DNA of 64,000 nucleotides from Brassica napus (lineage: Eukaryota; Streptophyta; Magnoliopsida; Brassicales; Brassicaceae), in NCBI RefSeq assembly GCF_020379485.1, contig NC_063446.1, positions 24,206,610-24,270,609 on the forward strand, given 5' to 3'. The notes below the pieces were generated by a model, which was not told the DNA's origin, ran no database searches, and worked only from the letters and a program-made list of their open reading frames with translations. Every line of letters begins with the position of its first letter. Position 1 is the stretch's first letter. This document shows positions 46,933-58,604 of this stretch, piece by piece. Position numbers and translations under genes: made by a program.

Positions 46933-47045
46933 AAATTCTGAGTAGATTTGAACATTGAGATTTAGTCACTTACTTGAGACTAAGTCATTTTTATTTTCTT
47001 TTGTTACTGATTCTTCTTCTTCACCTACCTTTAACTTTCAGGTGT

Positions 47046-49272
47046 ATGAACTTGAGGAGCAGGGGTCCATCAAACCTAGTTCCAATAGTAGCAGACATCA
47101 GAGCTTTCGAGAGGGAGTGTGCTAGAGCTAGAAGAGAAGAAGAAGAACAAGCCCACTTGCAGAGATTGGATATTGATATGGCAGATCCACCGCAAGGGGC
47201 AGAACACCAACCGCGGGCAGCTCGACCCATTGGTACTTATGACCGGCCCAACATTCTTGGTCATAGACTAGGAATCCGAGCACCGGCTGTGGCAGCCAAC
47301 AACTTTGAGGTCAAGTCAGGACTCCTCAACGTGATCGAGAACAACAAATATCATGGCTTAGCTTTAGAGGACCCATTCGATCACTTGGACAGGTTCGACA
47401 GCTATTGTGGGTTGTCAAAAACCAATGGTGTGTTCGAGGATGCCTTAAAGCTAAAGTTATTCCCTTTCTCTTTGGGGGATAAGGCACGTCAGTGGGAGAA
47501 GTCTCTACCCAGCGACTCTATCACAACTTGGGATGAGTGCAAGAGAGCATTCTTGGAGAAATTCTTCTCATCCTCAAGAACTGCTAAGTTGAGAAATGAG
47601 ATCTCCAGTTTTCAACAGAAGAACTTGGAAGGCTTCAGTGAAGCCTGGGAGAGATTCAAGGGCAACCAAGCTCAATGCCCACACCATGGTTTCTCTAAGG
47701 AGAGCTTACTGAGCACATTCTACCGTGGTGCTCTTCCTAAGTACAGGGCCAGACTGGATACAGCTAGCAATGGGTTCTTCTTGGGGAGAACTGAGGAAGA
47801 TGCAGAGGAGCTGGTTGACAACATGGTAAAGAGTGATGCAGTCTACAGTGGAGACCACGACAGAAACAGCCGAACAGATGATAAGCAGACGAGGAATAAG
47901 TTGAAAGCCCTACAGGATAAGATAGACATCCTCCTTGCTGAGAAAGCCACACAAGAGCAGCTGCACTTTGTTGGTAACCCAAGTCAAGAGACACCACCTG
48001 TTGTCTATGTGGTTGAGGGTTTGGAAGGTCAGAAAGAGCTGTGTTTCATCAACAACAATGGTAGCTGGTACAAAAAAGAGTCCAACTTTTAGTACAACAA
48101 TTACCAACAAAAATCCTACCCCAACAACCAACAGAGTGGTTATCCGCCTCGAAACAACCAGCAAGGCAGCTATCAACCTCATCAAAACCCCTCATCTGGT
48201 TCCTCTGCTCCTCAAGAGAGCAGCACTGACACCCTGCTGAAACAAATCTTGGAGTCTCAGACTAGAAGTGAGAAGCATGTTGGATATGAGTTGAAAAACC
48301 TTCATTCCAAGATTGATGGGAGCTACAATGAGCTCAACAACAAGTTCTCACATCTTGCTTCTACAGTCAAGAATTTAGAGAATCAGTTTGCTTCCATGAA
48401 CACTCACCAGACTCGCCAGCAAGGATCTCTACCTGGAAAATCTGACCAAAACCCTAAGGAGGCCAAAGCTATCACCCTTGGGAGTGGTAAGCAGTTACCT
48501 CCTACAACCCTCACCAGGGATGCTGAGAAACTAGGTGAGGAGGTGGCCATCAACTTAGATGATGAAGTGGTGATTGTTGATGAGAAAATCAATGATGAAA
48601 TCTTGGAGAAGATTGTGGAAGCCAAGGGTAAAGGAAATGTTGGGGAAGAGAAGAAAACAGTGAAGGATGGTGAAGTTCTTGCTCTAGCAAGTGAGAATTC
48701 TTTTGTTCCTCCTCCCTATGAACCCAAACTACCATTCCCTGGTAGATTCAAGAGGCAGCTGCTAGAGAAGTACAAGGCTTTGTTTGACAAGCAAATGAGT
48801 GAAGCTCAGGTTGCAATGCCCATCATCGATGCTTTCATGTTGATTCCTCAATACAACAAGTTCCTGAAAGATGTTGTAGCTGCAAAGAAGAAGGAAATGG
48901 AAAGCATGATGATTCTTACCCATGAGTGCAGTGCCATCATCCAAAGGCTTGATGTTCCAGAGAAGTTAGAAGATCCAGGATGCTTCACACTACCTTGTGC
49001 TCTTGGACCTATGGTATTTGAGAAATGTCTCTGCGATTTGGGAGCTAGTGTCAGCGTGATGCCTTTGTCTGTTGCAAAGAAGCTTGGATTCACTCAGTAC
49101 AAGAAGTGTAAACTCTCTCTAGTGTTAGCTGATCGTTCAGTGAAGTACCCTGTGGGCATCTTAGAGGACCTACCTGTGAAGATTGGAAAATATGAGATAC
49201 CTACAGATTTTGTGGTGCTTGAGACGGGTGAGGAGGCTCAAGACCCATTGATTCTTGGAAGACCATTCTTAG
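47046..49272 (+). pseudogene. Athila-1 gag-protease region, interrupted
   Basis: The ORF begins at ATG 47046 (MNLRSRGPSN). Capsid block: KLFPFSLGDKARQWEKSLP, TTWDECKRAFLEKFF, FSEAWERFKGNQAQCPHHG (Athila/Metaviridae gag). One in-frame TAG at 48090-48092 splits it; the same frame resumes to 49272 with a glutamine-rich linker, SLPGKSDQNPKEAKAITLGS and a protease domain with DLGASVSVMPLSVAKKLG (near residue 675) and LILGRPFL. At 49273 the frame is cut by insertion of Athila-2. RT, RNase H and integrase are not seen on this side. Non-functional. Confidence 0.9.
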
Positions 49273-50656
49273 TGATGTATCGAGTTTTAACCCGATTATC
49301 TAACTGCAAGTGCACAGTAAAGTACGCAGTAGTAATGCGGGATCGAATCCACAGGGACCGATGATCACACGTAGAGTTGCAGACAAGTTAATAGCTACAG
49401 CGAACGAAGATATATTTTTGATGGTTTTTATTTAATTTTCTTTAGTGTCACAAAACATAAACAAGCTGTAAAAAAAAGATGATTTAAACGATTTGAAAAC
49501 TATTTTAAAACAAACGTTGGGCATTGGGAATTCTCAGAGATTTCTTTTTAATCAAGATACAATTAATGGCAGACACATGGATATATTAAGAACCGTCTAG
49601 AACTCAAACACGATATTAGAATTAACCTACTTCCGTAGCGCTAATTCTCTATGTTATAGAAATCTCCACACTAACTTCCGCTGAGTTTCAATTTCTAAAC
49701 AAGCATTAAGAACATGTTCAATATGTTCACAAAGCGCAATAACATCAACTTCCGAGGGTTAAGGACACTTTGCTCATCTAAAGTATTTTCGGAAGTTCAA
49801 ACAATCACTTTCGGTGCATCAAACAATCTGATATCATGAACTAAGTGATCAATTCAGTTCAAGCAGTAAGAAATCCATTAGATGAAGAACCAAAACGTAA
49901 TCCCTTAGTCTACACACGTTTTATGAATCAAAACATCAAGAAATCCCCTATGAGAACCCCTAAACCCAACTAGATGACTACTCACACATAACTAAGCAAG
50001 AACCACACGATTTTGATGAAGAAAACATGATAAGATTGTATTAAAACAGAGTAAAGGTTCAGAAGATCTTCTCCAAATGGTTTTGAGATGAACTCCTTTA
50101 CAAATCTTCACAAATCACACAAAACAAGTTACAAAACTCTCAAATCTCTCTCAAGAACTTGTAAATCTCCTTCTTGGTCATCCCTCCTCTTTTTTGAGTC
50201 CCAAAAGTCCCGTCCTTTCGTCCCTTATTGAGGGGAGTGGGTAAAAAGGAGTGAAAAGCTCATTGGTGCGTGTGGAGCCCGTAGAGCGTGGGATCGGTCG
50301 ATCCTCAGTGGTCGGATCGGTCGATCTAGTGCATGAAACCGTAGCGACAAGTTCTGGTCGCTACGCATGTCGCTACAATTCACGGCTTTTCTTCTTAGCT
50401 CTGGATCGGTCGATACACAGACAATGGATCGGTCGATCTATGTCCTGTGCGATCAATACTTCTCATTCGGTCCATTGTTCGGTCCATCTTGCTTCTGAAT
50501 AAATCCCGAATGCGTTCTTTTCTTGCAAGCTATCTAGTAACCTGCATATTACACTTAAGAACACCAAAACGCATCAAATAGACCAAAACATTAATTAAAA
50601 CCTACCATTTAATTGCTCCAAAATGAGTTTAAAACCGTTAAAAACACGGAATATCA
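49273..50656 (-). mobile_element. Athila-2 3' LTR (1384 bp)
   Basis: On the minus strand it starts TGATATTCCG (50656) and ends ATACATCA (49273), with TG/CA termini. The copy at 63382-64000 begins at the same base and is near-identical. The LTR holds the GGATCGGTCGATC array and three GTAGCGAC/GTCGCTAC copies (50341-50377). Confidence 0.9.
50291..50437. repeat. GGATCGGTCGATC array, LTR cluster
   Basis: Four copies at about 50291, 50314, 50402 and 50425, forming two pairs with 23-base pitch, flanking GTAGCGAC/GTCGCTAC inverted copies. The same motif recurs in two other parts of this element. Confidence 0.75.
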
Positions 50657-50670
50657 ACTCCCCCAGACTT
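50657..50670 (-). other. Athila-2 polypurine tract
   Basis: Minus-strand AAGTCTGGGGGAGT immediately precedes the LTR start TGATATTCC, the correct place for plus-strand priming. Confidence 0.75.
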
Positions 50671-52045
50671 GAATCTTTGCTTGTCCTCAAGTAAAGAGGA
50701 TTAAAATTTGGGAGCTCACTAACCCTCAGTAGACCTTACCTTGTGATTTCGCTAACCACTTAAATCAGAGACTGTCAAGGCATTCATTCCAAATCCCCAC
50801 CAAGACCGCGCAAACCTTTCCATATTTCAGACCTGCAAGTCTCAGTTTCAAGTAATCAACTCTTTACATTCATTAAAAAGGGCGTGACCTTTCCACCAAA
50901 GATATCTCCATCAGGTATAACGGGCTCGGTGTTTGGGAGGCTGTTTTAGTGTTTAATTAGGTGAGGCTCAAGTGTTTGTGGGTAACAGCGATAACAAAAA
51001 ATGCAAAACATTATGCAAAATCGCTGGAGAAACCGAGTATATTGATAACCACGTTTTCGAACTGCTCAAGTCTCAAATGATCAAAACCCAACAAATCTCA
51101 AACTCTAACCCCAAATTTAAACAACGCATCATCTCTGGTACACAAAATAAAAATAAAATGTCTAAATCAAATCTACTGAATGAGATATAAACATGAACTC
51201 TTTTTTTCTTTTTTTTTCCTTTTTTTTTCTTTTTTTTTTAGAATCGACTGATTACTTGCAAATGTTTTGTGGTAATCAATCGATTCATATCTGGATTTTT
51301 TTTTTTTTTTTTTTAATATATTTCAGAACGAAAACTTATACAAACCGAAATTGAATATATACACTGCGATGCAATCACACACTTACAACACCCAATTTTT
51401 CTATTTACACCTCTAGACACACAGGTCCGTGTCTAACCACCTAAATGTTCCGATCCTACCTAAGCAGTCGGATGAACCATGTCTACCCTAATCTCTCCAT
51501 TGTTTTTGCACATGTATGCACATATGATCAGTGTGTAAGAATGCATGGAGATGAAATAAAAGGGTAAGGTGTAGGTGTGGTACCAAACTATTGATGAGTC
51601 TGGCCATTCAGGATTATTAAAGAGTGGTAAAATGTGGTAAAGAAAATCCTGAATGTGTATATGGTGTACCGTTTCCTGATGTTGATTCCTGGTCAAAAGA
51701 AATTAAATTCATTAATGGTCAAAAATAGTTGAGTCGATTACAATTCACCGAGACTTGATAAAAGATTTAAGGAGAGGTTGTTTGGTCAAGTGGTTCCTCG
51801 GTTTGTCTGCGCTAACAGTCCTGAAAAATGGCCAATATGAAATGTAATGCACAACACACAAGGAAATAGTCTAATAATCATCACAGGGTCTGATAAAAAT
51901 ACGTAGAGAGTTTTTAAAACACAAGCAAATCCGATAAACTAAGAAAATAAAAGAAATAATAGCAATATGGTACATAAGTAGCATCCTCCCCCAGACTTAC
52001 TTCACACCGTCTCGGTGTGAAAATAATTCCAAGAGAGATTACCGA
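50671..52045 (-). other. Athila-2 non-coding 3' region
   Basis: Between the env-position ORF and the polypurine tract. It contains T-rich runs at about 51200-51240 and 51298-51314 bounding an inverted pair (AATCGACTGATTACTTG and GGTAATCAATCGATTC), and a second polypurine-like block with a hairpin at 51985-52021. No supported gene; the open frame 51460-51696 is not recognised. Confidence 0.5.
51985..52021 (-). repeat. Second polypurine-like tract and 9-bp hairpin
   Basis: Minus-strand AAGTCTGGGGGAGGATGC repeats the core of the terminal polypurine tract. Beside it TTCACACCG-TCT-CGGTGTGAA (52001-52021) is a perfect 9-bp stem with a 3-base loop. It lies just after the env-position ORF. Confidence 0.55.
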
Positions 52046-53533
52046 TTAGGCGTTGCGGTCAGTGCGCCTCTTCGAGCGCCTCTCCAATGCTCCATCATCG
52101 TCAGAGTCCTCCGCTGCCTCAGGTCCAGCAGCGGTGTCGTGAGCGCCTGAGTCGTCATCGCTATCTCCAGAAACAGCTGGCTGTGATGCGCATCCCTTTT
52201 TAATGTTGCAGATTCCCTTCCACATCTTCAGCAGTATGGAGTTGTTGGTTTGATGGCTCTTGATGGACCAAGCGTTGATCTCAGCAGCGGATGCAGTAGC
52301 GGGAGGTGCTGGTGGCAGCATATACGGAGTGAAATCCGTGGGGGAAAGAGTTTCCTCATCTTCAGGCTCCTCCTCTATATCATCATGTGGTGCCTGCTGG
52401 TGTGTCGATGATGATGCGACTCTTTTCTTCTTCAGTGTCGCGGGTCTGGCGCAGAGAAATGCAGGTGGTGGTAGAAATATGAGAGCACCTGGATCAGTCA
52501 GCTCGGTGATGGCGGTATAGGGTAGTTTGACAAATTGCTCTCTCCCTTGTGGGTCATGGAACTGGTAGATATGAGGGGCTGACTTGTCGATGCTACCTCA
52601 CTAAGGGCCGGTGAGGTAGTGGCTGCTAATGAGTGCTCTCATGTCGAAAAAGTTCTGATGCATCCCCTTCTTATCCACCACTCTGTCAAAAGGTGGAAGA
52701 AACACTCCACATTGCCTTAAGATCCGTGTGATAACCGCTCCAAACCCACATCTCTTCGTGTCTGAAACTTTGAAGTACGCAAGCTTCTCCGCGATCACAG
52801 CTCCTATGTTTATGTCCTTCCCACTAACATAGGTAATGCCTGCGCCCCGAGGCCATAGGTGTCCAGCCCCGATGAACAGAAGAGCTAGCTCATCTTTTGT
52901 CACTGCAGCGGGTTCTGTCTTCCCATAGATAACACTGCTGATCACTCTCACTGCATATCGCAGAACAGGGCTACGAATTCTAGCTTGCTTGGCCCCTCGA
53001 GAGATGAAGTTTCCTGAAGCGATGAATTTCCAGAAATCATTGTGTTCCGGGAAGTCAGGAACACAAGATTGACGTCCTTTCCCGAACCCAAAGACGTCGC
53101 ACAGCTGAAAGATGGTCATGGAGTGGAACTGCCTGTTCACAATGAAGGAGAACATCGCCTTATCAGCTACCGGGTTGTCCTCGTCAGGATGGTAGAGGCG
53201 GGCTGATGCGAGGAATTGCCTGGTCAAATCAGCATAGCAATCACAGAGGAGATCGAAGATGTACCCCATGCCAATCTTCTCGAACAAGGCTTCAATATCC
53301 TCGGTTATCCCCAATGCATCTGTAGTGTCTCTGTGAGCGAAGCGCGACGGACATATTTCCACTCCCCTCATCTGCTCGTAGAAATCATCATCATGTATAT
53401 CCCACTGCTGGGTTATCTCTCGATTCGCAGGATGAGACCTATCCGTCTTTCGGAAATTGCCCTTTGTGCTGAGCCTAGCAGTCTGTACCGAGGAACTCCC
53501 ACGCTCACCCTTCTTCTTCTGTCTCTTAGGCAT
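52046..53533 (-). pseudogene. Athila env-position ORF (ATHILA ORF-1 family), double stop
   Basis: Reading from ATG 53531-53533 (MPKRQKKKGERGSS). The family is known from Athila elements at the position where retroviruses carry env; its function is not established. Central region: QWDIHDDDFYEQMRGVEICP, FGFGKGRQSCVPDF, GKTEPAAVTKDELALLF. At 52598-52603 two consecutive in-frame stops (TAG TGA) follow HYLTGP; the frame then continues open for about 184 codons to 52046, through an acidic/serine-rich tail. I see no clear signal peptide or membrane anchor. A candidate intron lies just upstream of the ATG. Confidence 0.7.
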
Positions 53534-53536
53534 TAT

Positions 53537-54030
53537 CTGCAAAATTAATTCATCAAAAACCCAAGTAAGAGACAAATAGAAAAACACTCTTATAAAATCA
53601 ATTCTGATCAATCCCCTAAACATGTAAAAATTTAGCACACATCTCTTCTCAAAACTCAAGATAACACATCACACTCCATTCCAATTTTCGTTTTTCAATT
53701 AAACTCCAAAATTAAATTTTTTATTTTTCAGTTCCAAATTCATAATTGCTTAAAGAAATCATGCTACAAAGTGTTAATCATCATGAATATTCAAGCATTT
53801 CATTCAAACAATTAGAATTTCAGTTTTAATTTGAACTTTTATCAACATTATGACCATTGGAAATTATTTCTCTAAAATCTCAATTCAACCCACGAAATTG
53901 GCAATCAAGGTAACCCATGAGTATAATCATCACAAATAAACCATCCTAGATGCCATTCCATTTAGAATTCGGAGATTCCCCAACATCAAACCCTAGGGCG
54001 ATTTTAGATTCCAAAATTAGAGAGTCATAC
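53537..54030 (-). other. Candidate leader intron of the env-position ORF
   Basis: On the minus strand CACAG|GTATGA (54031/54030) is a good 5' splice site and TTTTGCAG|ATAATG (53537/53536) a good 3' site, giving a 494-base intron ending three bases before the ATG. The upstream exon is pyrimidine-rich (CTCTCAAACTCTCTCAAACC), like a plant 5' untranslated region. Confidence 0.5.
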
Positions 54031-54283
54031 CTGTGTCTTGATGAAAACTGATGGTAGAAACGGATAGAGCTTGAAAAACTAATGAGTTTAGCACCAAGAA
54101 TTACAAAAATCGGATGAGAGATGATGGAAATCGAATTTGGTGTTCTTGAGAGGTTTGAGAGAGTTTGAGAGGAGAGGAAGATGAAATGATATGTGTTTTG
54201 ATCGATATTTTCGCGAGTTGGGTGTTCTATGGGTGTTTTCCGGTTTAAATTAAGTGAAATCAAACCGGGCAATACTTACCTCA

Positions 54284-54406
54284 GATCGACCGATCCATAC
54301 GCGTCGCATCGACCGATCTTCTCCTGAGATCGACCGCTCCACCTCACCCGGATCGACCGATCTCTTACATGGATCGCCCGTTCTGTTTCTTTAGGATCGA
54401 TCGATC
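54284..54406. repeat. GATCGACCGATC array, leader cluster
   Basis: Six copies at about 54284, 54307, 54328, 54351, 54372 and 54395, with pitch 23, 21, 23, 21 and 23 bases. Orientation is the reverse of the LTR cluster. It lies between pol and the env-position ORF. Confidence 0.8.
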
Positions 54407-54568
54407 TCTGCCTGATCGTGATACATGCCTGAAAATCATCTAAAAACACAACCAAAAATCAATTCACACAAGAAAACATAATCACAAAAGAGAAAGAAAA
54501 TCAAACCATGTGGGTTGCCTCCCACTCAGCGCTTGTTTAAAGTCGCGAGCCTGACTATTTTGTTGTCC

Positions 54569-57209
54569 TTAGGCGAGATCAGGTTCCGATAAAGGAATGT
54601 TGGTTCCTTCTTCGGGTTTTGCATCTGTGAAGTAAGGTTTTAGCCTCTGCCCATTGACTGTGAACTTCCTCCCATTCTCTTCCAAGACAACAGCTCCATA
54701 AGGTCTAACCTCTGTGATGGTGAAAGGTCCGGACCAACGAGACTTAAGCTTTCGAGGAAATAGCTTGAGTCTAGAGTTGAACAGAAGGACTTTGTCTCCA
54801 GCAGCGAAGTTTCTCGGGATTATCTTTCTGTCATGCCACGCCTTAGTTCTTTCCTTGTAGATTTTGGTGTTCTCATAGGCGTTCAACCGAATCTCGTCCA
54901 GCTCGTTCAACTGAACCATCCTCCTTTCTGCAGCGGTTTTAATGTCGAAGTTCATCAACTTCGTTGCCCAAAAACCACAGTACTCCAATTCCACAGGTAG
55001 GTGACAAGACTTTCCATAGACCAGATTAAAAGGAGTGGTGCCCAAGGGAGTCTTGTAGGCGGTTCTATACGCCCATAAGGCGTCATCAAGCTTCACAGCC
55101 CAGTCTTTCCTTGTTTTGCCTACAAGCTTCTCCAAAATCCCCTTGATTTCTCGGCTTGATATTTCAACCTGCCCACTTGTCTGAGGATGATAAGGTGTAG
55201 CTACCTTATGCTTTACTCCATGTTTCTTCAGCAGTTTATCGAACGTCTTGTTGATGAAGTGAGAGCCTCCATCACTAATAACCACTCTCGGGATCCCGAA
55301 TCTTGGAAAAATGACTGTCTTGAACATTTTCTTGACAACACTAGAGTCATTTGTCTTGCTGGCTACTGCTTCCACCCACTTGGAGACATAATCAACCGCA
55401 ACCAGGATGTACTCATTTCCATAAGAAGATGGGAAATGGCCCATAAAATCAATTCCCCATACATCAAAAACTTCAACTTCAAGGATGAAATTTTGGGGCA
55501 TCTCATTTTTCTTACTGATGTTGCCCTTCCGCTGACATGCATCACACTTTGAGACAAACTCATGGGCGTCTCTGAAAAGTGTAGGCCACCAGTAACCAGC
55601 CTGCAGGACCTTAGAAACCGTCTTGAATGTTGCAAAATGGCCTGCGTATTCTGAACTGTGGCAGTGGAAAAGAATCCCCTGCATCTCATTCTCCAGAACA
55701 CATCTCCTGAATAAACCATCTGAGCATCTCTTGTAGAGGAAGGGATCATCCCAGTAGTAGTGGTTCACATCTATCATGAACTTCTTCCTCTCATACCCCT
55801 TCAGGTTTGGTGGTTCAATTCCAGCACATAGGTAGTTTGCAAAGTCTGCAAACCATGGGAGATCATCCTGAATTTGTCTCATGACACAGCAATCAGCCTG
55901 ATCCAAATACTCATCCTCCAGCAAGGTGATCACATAGACATTCTCCTCGGGTAATGTATCATCCAGTGGTGTTTCAGCTTCCACTCTCATTCGGGAAAGA
56001 TGATCTGCCACTCCATTTTCTGCTCCTCTCTTGTCTCTGATCTCAATATCAAACTCCTGTAGCAGTAAGATCCACCTTAAGAGTCTCGGTTTAGCATCTT
56101 TTTTCGTCATCAGGTACTTCAAGGCTGCATGATCTGTGTGCACAATTACTTTCGAGCCCACCAAATAGGACCTGAACTTCTCGAAAGCATAAACTACTGC
56201 CAGCAACTCCTTCTCAGTGGTAGCATACTTGATTTGAGGATCATCAAGCGTTCGGCTGGCATAATAGATCACATGGAGTTTCTTGTCTTTTCTCTGCCCC
56301 AAAACAGCTCCAATCGCGTAATCATTTGCGTCACACGTTATTTCAAATGGCAAGTCCCAATCTGGTGGCTGCACAATGGGAGCACTGACTAGAGACTTCT
56401 TGAGAATCTGAAACGCAGCGAGGCAGTCAGCATCAAAAACAAACTTCACTTCTTTGCACAGCAGACGGGTGAGTGGCCTCGCTATCATAGAGAAGTCTTT
56501 GATAAACCTCCTGTAGAAACCGACATGTCCCAGAAAACTCCGAATATCCCTCACTGTCCTAGGAGGCTGTAGGCTGGTCATAACTTCAATCTTTGCTTTG
56601 TCAACCTCGATACCCTGCTCTGATATCCTGTGACCCAAAACAATGCCATCTTTCACCATGAAATGGCACTTCTCCCAATTTAGCACCAAGTTCTTCTCCT
56701 CACATCTTTCCAGCACCTTGCACAGATTAGCAAGGCAGTCGGTAAATGAAGAACCGTAGACTGAGAAATCGTCCATAAAAACCTCCATAATGTCCTCAAT
56801 AAGATCAGTAAAGATCGACATCATGCATCTCTGGAAAGTGGCAGGAGCATTGCACAATCCGAAGGGCATTCTCCTGTAGGCAAAAGTACCGTATGGACAG
56901 GTGAATGTTGTCTTCTCTTGGTCCTCTAGATGAATGGGTATCTGAAAGAACCCGGAGTAGCTATCGAGAAAACAATAGTAGGGGTGGTTGGCTAGTCTTT
57001 CCAGCATCTGGTCAATGAAAGGAAGTGGGAAGTGGTCCTTCCTTGTGGCTGAGTTTAGCTTTCTGTAGTCAATGCACATCCTATGCCCTGTGAATGTTCT
57101 GGTAGGAATCAGCTCAGCCTTCTCATTTGTGATGACAGTGATGCCACCCTTCTTAGGAACCACATGAACCGGGCTCACCCAAGTGCTGTCTGAAATTGGG
57201 TAGATCACC
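54569..57209 (-). CDS. Athila-2 pol: reverse transcriptase, RNase H, integrase
   Basis: C-terminal part of the polyprotein. The reverse transcriptase has [49 protein letters not shown] and the catalytic FMDD box (near 56770). RNase H has [15 protein letters not shown] and [19 protein letters not shown], with [10 protein letters not shown]. Integrase has the H-H-C-C zinc region ([20 protein letters not shown]) and a D-D-E core ([32 protein letters not shown]). The open frame is uninterrupted to the stop at 54569. The true start is upstream in gag; the open frame is artificially extended to 57415 in the inserted LTR. Across the insertion, after discounting the 3002-bp element and one 5-bp target copy, gag and pol are in the same frame. 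Confidence 0.93.
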
Positions 57210-58127
57210 TGATGTGCCCTGGTTCGTGGATCAGTCCATTGGAGCCAACCAGCATGGAGATCAGGACGTTCTGAACAATTTGACCGAGGTTCGTTCATCC
57301 GACCGTACCGATCAGACTGACCAAGCCGTTCCGCGTGCGTCCCGATTGGAGCTTCGGCTGGAACCACGTCCAGACGACCTAGCCGACCGAACCACAGCCC
57401 GTCTTCCCCAACCAACTCGACATTCTAAAACCCACGGTCGAGCCAGACTTAGCTTGGGTCGTGAAGAAACCAAAGACGGACATGCATTCTTATCTGGCGG
57501 ACCATCCGGACAGTCCCGCAAGCGTCCTTATCTTTACCCCGTGCATCCATCTGGTTCGGATGAACCTGGACATCTTGACTAGTCTTCTCCATTTTCCGTG
57601 CCTTGACCAGATCTAGTCTTCTCCATTTTCCGTGCCTTGACCAGATCTAGTCTTCTCCATTTTCCGTGTCTTGACCAGATCTAGTCTTCTCCATTTTCCG
57701 TGCCTTGACTAGATCTAGTCAAATTTATATTTTCTATGCATTGTTTTTCTACATTTCTATTTATTGTCTTTGACTACAAAACACTATAAATATGTAGTCC
57801 CTTTGATGAATAAAAGCAGTTCATTTTGGTTGTTTATTTTCGATTCTTCTTTTCTCTGAGTGAGAGAGAGAGTTCTTAGCTAGTTCATCGGTTTGAACCG
57901 GCTTGTTGATTTGGTGGTCAGCCAATCATCTTTTGTGTCGTTTGGTGGTTAGCCAACACACCTTCATCGTTTCTTAGGTGGTTAGCCTTAGATCTTGGGT
58001 ATATCAAGAGCCATTCCGCATCTCTTGACGATCCTTTCAATCCATCTCAGTTCCAGAAGTGCCGTTTGCCTTCTCGGATCATATCCAACACCCGGCCAAA
58101 GCCATCCTTCCCGTTTTGGGCGTATCA
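57210..58127 (+). mobile_element. 5' LTR of the gag-only element
   Basis: Contains a TATA box (TATAAAT, 57785-57791), AATAAA (57809-57814) only 24 bases later, a GA microsatellite (GAGAGAGAGAG near 57862), four 34-bp tandem units (57581-57716) and paired phrases GGTGGTTAGCC / GGTGGTCAGCC (57913-57985). Confidence 0.92.
57581..57716 (+). repeat. Four 34-bp tandem repeats in the LTR
   Basis: AGTCTTCTCCATTTTCCGTG begins at 57581, 57615, 57649 and 57683, each followed by (C/T)CTTGACCAGATCT-like sequence. They lie about 70-200 bases upstream of the TATA box, where enhancer-like repeats of LTRs often sit. The identical array is in the second LTR at 59665-59800. Confidence 0.85.
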
Positions 58128-58130
58128 ACT

Positions 58131-58142
58131 TGGTATCAGAGC
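58131..58142 (+). other. Primer-binding site, initiator tRNA-Met type
   Basis: TGGTATCAGAGC starts three bases after the LTR and matches the 3' end complement of plant initiator tRNA-Met, used by many Ty1- and Ty3-type elements. This differs from the tRNA-Asp site of the host Athila elements. Confidence 0.88.
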
Positions 58143-58604
58143 CACTTTGGCTGGTTTGTTTTCTTTCATCTTTCATCTTCTCATCTTCTCATCTCTCCAC
58201 GTTTATTTCTTTTCTTATTTCTTGGATCCGGGCTGTTCCTTTACTCCCTTGTGATCGCCTATTATAAAAAAAAAAAAAAAAAATCGATAAAAAAAAAAAA
58301 AAAGTTTTGGCGTGAATCACTTCTGAAGAGAAATCCAGGGGGAGTGGTGGAAGAGAAACCCTGCTGGCTGAAGAGAAATCCAGCCTTAGGACAGTTAAGG
58401 CGGATCCATATCAAAAATCTCTTCATCTTACCTTCTCTTTTCTTTTTCTCACAAAAGTTTGTTTTGGGTTTTGATTGCTGAATTTTGACTGCCTATCATC
58501 CTTTGAACCAGTGAAAGAACTCTAAGTGACCATCTAAAAATCGTGAGCTAAACACTTTGAGAGTGTGAGGATTTTTATTTGCTAACTTTGTTAAGTGTTT
58601 CAGG

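Noticed and set aside
47910..48240. Overlapping frames opposite and beside the Athila-1 gag
   Set aside because: Shadows of the gag-pro coding frame.
53946..54272. 108-codon frame upstream of the env-position ORF as a separate Athila protein
   Set aside because: It crosses the candidate leader exon and intron, with serine/isoleucine-rich composition and no family similarity; better explained as untranslated leader.
57196..57582. 128-codon open frame inside the 5' LTR of the nested element
   Set aside because: It is the LTR copy of the C-terminal part of the gag-like ORF; not an independent gene.
58260..58310. Two long A-runs after the primer-binding site as a retroposed tail
   Set aside because: No flanking duplication was found; treated as ordinary low-complexity sequence within the element.
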